Program-made: the position numbers and the translations under genes | Notes under the pieces: model-generated | What the model was told of the DNA's origin: nothing | The model's database searches: none | What the model saw: the letters and a program-made list of their open reading frames with translations, nothing else | Shown: positions 5,237 to 6,251 of the stretch, in pieces | Layout: every line of letters starts with the position of its first letter | Numbering within the stretch: the stretch's first letter is position 1 | Origin: Arenicellales bacterium | Lineage (GTDB): Bacteria > Pseudomonadota > Gammaproteobacteria > BMS3Bbin11 | NCBI GenBank assembly: GCA_029287965.1 | Contig: JARFQC010000023.1 | Span: 1 to 6,251, forward strand | DNA: 6,251 nucleotides | Direction: 5' to 3'

Positions 5237-6251
5237 CTAATCCAGGGTCTCCAACGCTTTTCCGGTAAATGATTTTTCCGTGTTTATCTGATCCGCGGCT
5301 GCAATGACGAGATCAGCTATGCGGTAACCCGCCAGCGTAATTCGTCTTTGGACAACCTGTTGCAACTTTTCCCAGTACTCGGCTGGAACAGCTGGAGCAT
5401 CCTCCAGCGGGGAAACCCCGTGGAGTATGTATGCCACCATTTTCTTTACTGCCTTGTCCGTATCCAGATCCTTTTCCGGGTCACTGACAGTCTTGATTCC
5501 ATATCCATAAGCGAAATCTACTGCTACGTCGTAACTCTCTCGTGCCCATTTCTCAAAATCCCCCGGGCCTTCAAGGCCCTTCAATTCCGGAAATGCCGAG
5601 CGCGGATATTTTTCCACAAGTTCCTGGGCGTTTTGTTCAATGGCATCCAATGCCGTCGAGCGGTAGATATTACTGTCCCAAAGCAGGTGCAGTGGTATAG
5701 GTTTCTCATTGACCGGGTCCATGACGTACTCGAGCGTCCCTGAACCGTTACCTGCGGGAAATTCCTTCGAGTACTGGTCACTGACATGCAGAGGCTGATG
5801 TATGTCACCTATCAGGTGAAGCAACCAGGCCAATGCACTGGCGCGTTCGGCTGAATTTGTCTCAGCACTGGAAAGCATGGCGTAATTCATTACCAGTGCT
5901 TCGATTGCCTGCCCGGCCGGCCGGCCTTTTCGGGCTTCAGCTGCAGCCTTTGCTTCCGGCGGGGCGTCTTTTGCGATGATGGGCCAGCGTGCCGTATGCC
6001 AGGTAGGGCGATCATGTATCGTGCCCTTTGTATCGTCTGCCCAGCGCGCACCTTCAATGAACATACGTTTGGCACGCTCTTTGCCCCTCGAGTCCCCCGC
6101 GGCTACCCAGAACGGGCTTGTGTCGGGGTGTGCCATGAAAACAAGCTCGAGCTTATCAACAAGTTCGGGTTTCGTGCGTTCGACTTCCATAAAGGCAATG
6201 GCAGCGGTGGTCATGTGTGCGGGGTGGTCCCAGGCGAATGCGCCGGCGACA
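5237..6251 (-). CDS. S1/P1-type zinc-dependent nuclease (5' end outside the window)
   Basis: The frame stays open to the right edge. Before the first Met at 6214 it reads VAGAFA then WDHPAH: the end of a signal peptide followed by the mature N-terminus. In P1 nuclease the mature Trp1 and His6 bind zinc, and here W1 and H6 are at exactly those positions. The remaining ligands fit too: Asp66 (ARWAD), His79 (TWH), His139-x3-Asp143-x5-His149 (LLHLIGDIHQPLH) and His182-x3-Asp186 (LHLLWD), with the last five at P1's own spacing. The family cleaves single-stranded DNA and RNA to 5'-nucleotides outside the cytoplasm. The mature part is 331 residues, longer than fungal P1 at 270, with extra sequence after His79 and in the C-terminal third. 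No cysteine occurs in the visible part, whereas fungal enzymes have disulfides. The phosphatase gene follows after 69 bp. Confidence 0.92.
   Translation of the reverse strand, partial: VAGAFAWDHPAHMTTAAIAFMEVERTKPELVDKLELVFMAHPDTSPFWVAAGDSRGKERAKRMFIEGARWADDTKGTIHDRPTWHTARWPIIAKDAPPEAKAAAEARKGRPAGQAIEALVMNYAMLSSAETNSAERASALAWLLHLIGDIHQPLHVSDQYSKEFPAGNGSGTLEYVMDPVNEKPIPLHLLWDSNIYRSTALDAIEQNAQELVEKYPRSAFPELKGLEGPGDFEKWARESYDVAVDFAYGYGIKTVSDPEKDLDTDKAVKKMVAYILHGVSPLEDAPAVPAEYWEKLQQVVQRRITLAGYRIADLVIAAADQINTEKSFTGKALETLD

Noticed and set aside
1..6251. CRISPR arrays, tRNA or rRNA genes, insertion-sequence ends, prophage genes
   Set aside because: I saw no regularly spaced direct repeats, no cloverleaf with TTCGA-type arm and CCA context, no transposase motif and no phage proteins.

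Overview
The window carries a compact, strongly one-sided block of genes for exported or membrane-bound proteins. Every gene I can support is on the minus strand, so transcription runs from right to left. Nearly every product starts with a signal peptide or lipoprotein signal, or is a small membrane protein. The families seen (HdeA, YMGG-type glycine zipper, GlsB/YeaQ/YmgE, DUF1254/DUF1214, class A acid phosphatase, S1/P1 nuclease) together point to a Gram-negative proteobacterium, probably a gammaproteobacterium. Nothing in the window fixes the genus. There are no rRNA or tRNA genes, CRISPR arrays, insertion sequences or phage genes that I can see.

In transcription order: (1) 6251-5237, an S1/P1-type zinc nuclease cut off at its 5' end by the window edge; the last residues of its signal peptide and its conserved mature N-terminal Trp and His ligands are still inside the window. 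(2) 5167-4316, a lipoprotein class A (PhoN-type) acid phosphatase. (3) 4200-2818, a secreted DUF1254/DUF1214 protein of unknown function. (4) 2775-2515, a GlsB/YeaQ/YmgE-type three-helix membrane protein, 42 bp behind the previous gene. A 253-bp gap follows, with a terminator-like hairpin and a possible coding remnant. (5) 2261-1413, a periplasmic MORN-repeat protein that overlaps (6) 1416-1162, a short glycine-zipper protein, through an ATGA junction. A 276-bp gap follows. (7) 885-547, a second glycine-zipper protein with an unusually regular GxxxG ladder, followed after 43 bp by (8) 503-189, an HdeA-family protein. (9) A start codon with a Shine-Dalgarno sequence at 14-12 suggests that another minus-strand gene begins at the left edge.

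Inferred function: the nuclease and acid phosphatase make a plausible pair for breaking down extracytoplasmic nucleic acid to 5'-nucleotides and then to nucleoside plus phosphate. The left half looks like an envelope-stress cassette: two related glycine-zipper proteins, each joined to a different partner (MORN protein, HdeA), plus a GlsB-type membrane protein. The MORN gene is visibly richer in A+T than the phosphatase gene, so the two halves may have different histories. I do not see a proven new system. The most unusual items are the MORN/glycine-zipper coupled pair and the repeated pairing of glycine-zipper genes with periplasmic partners.
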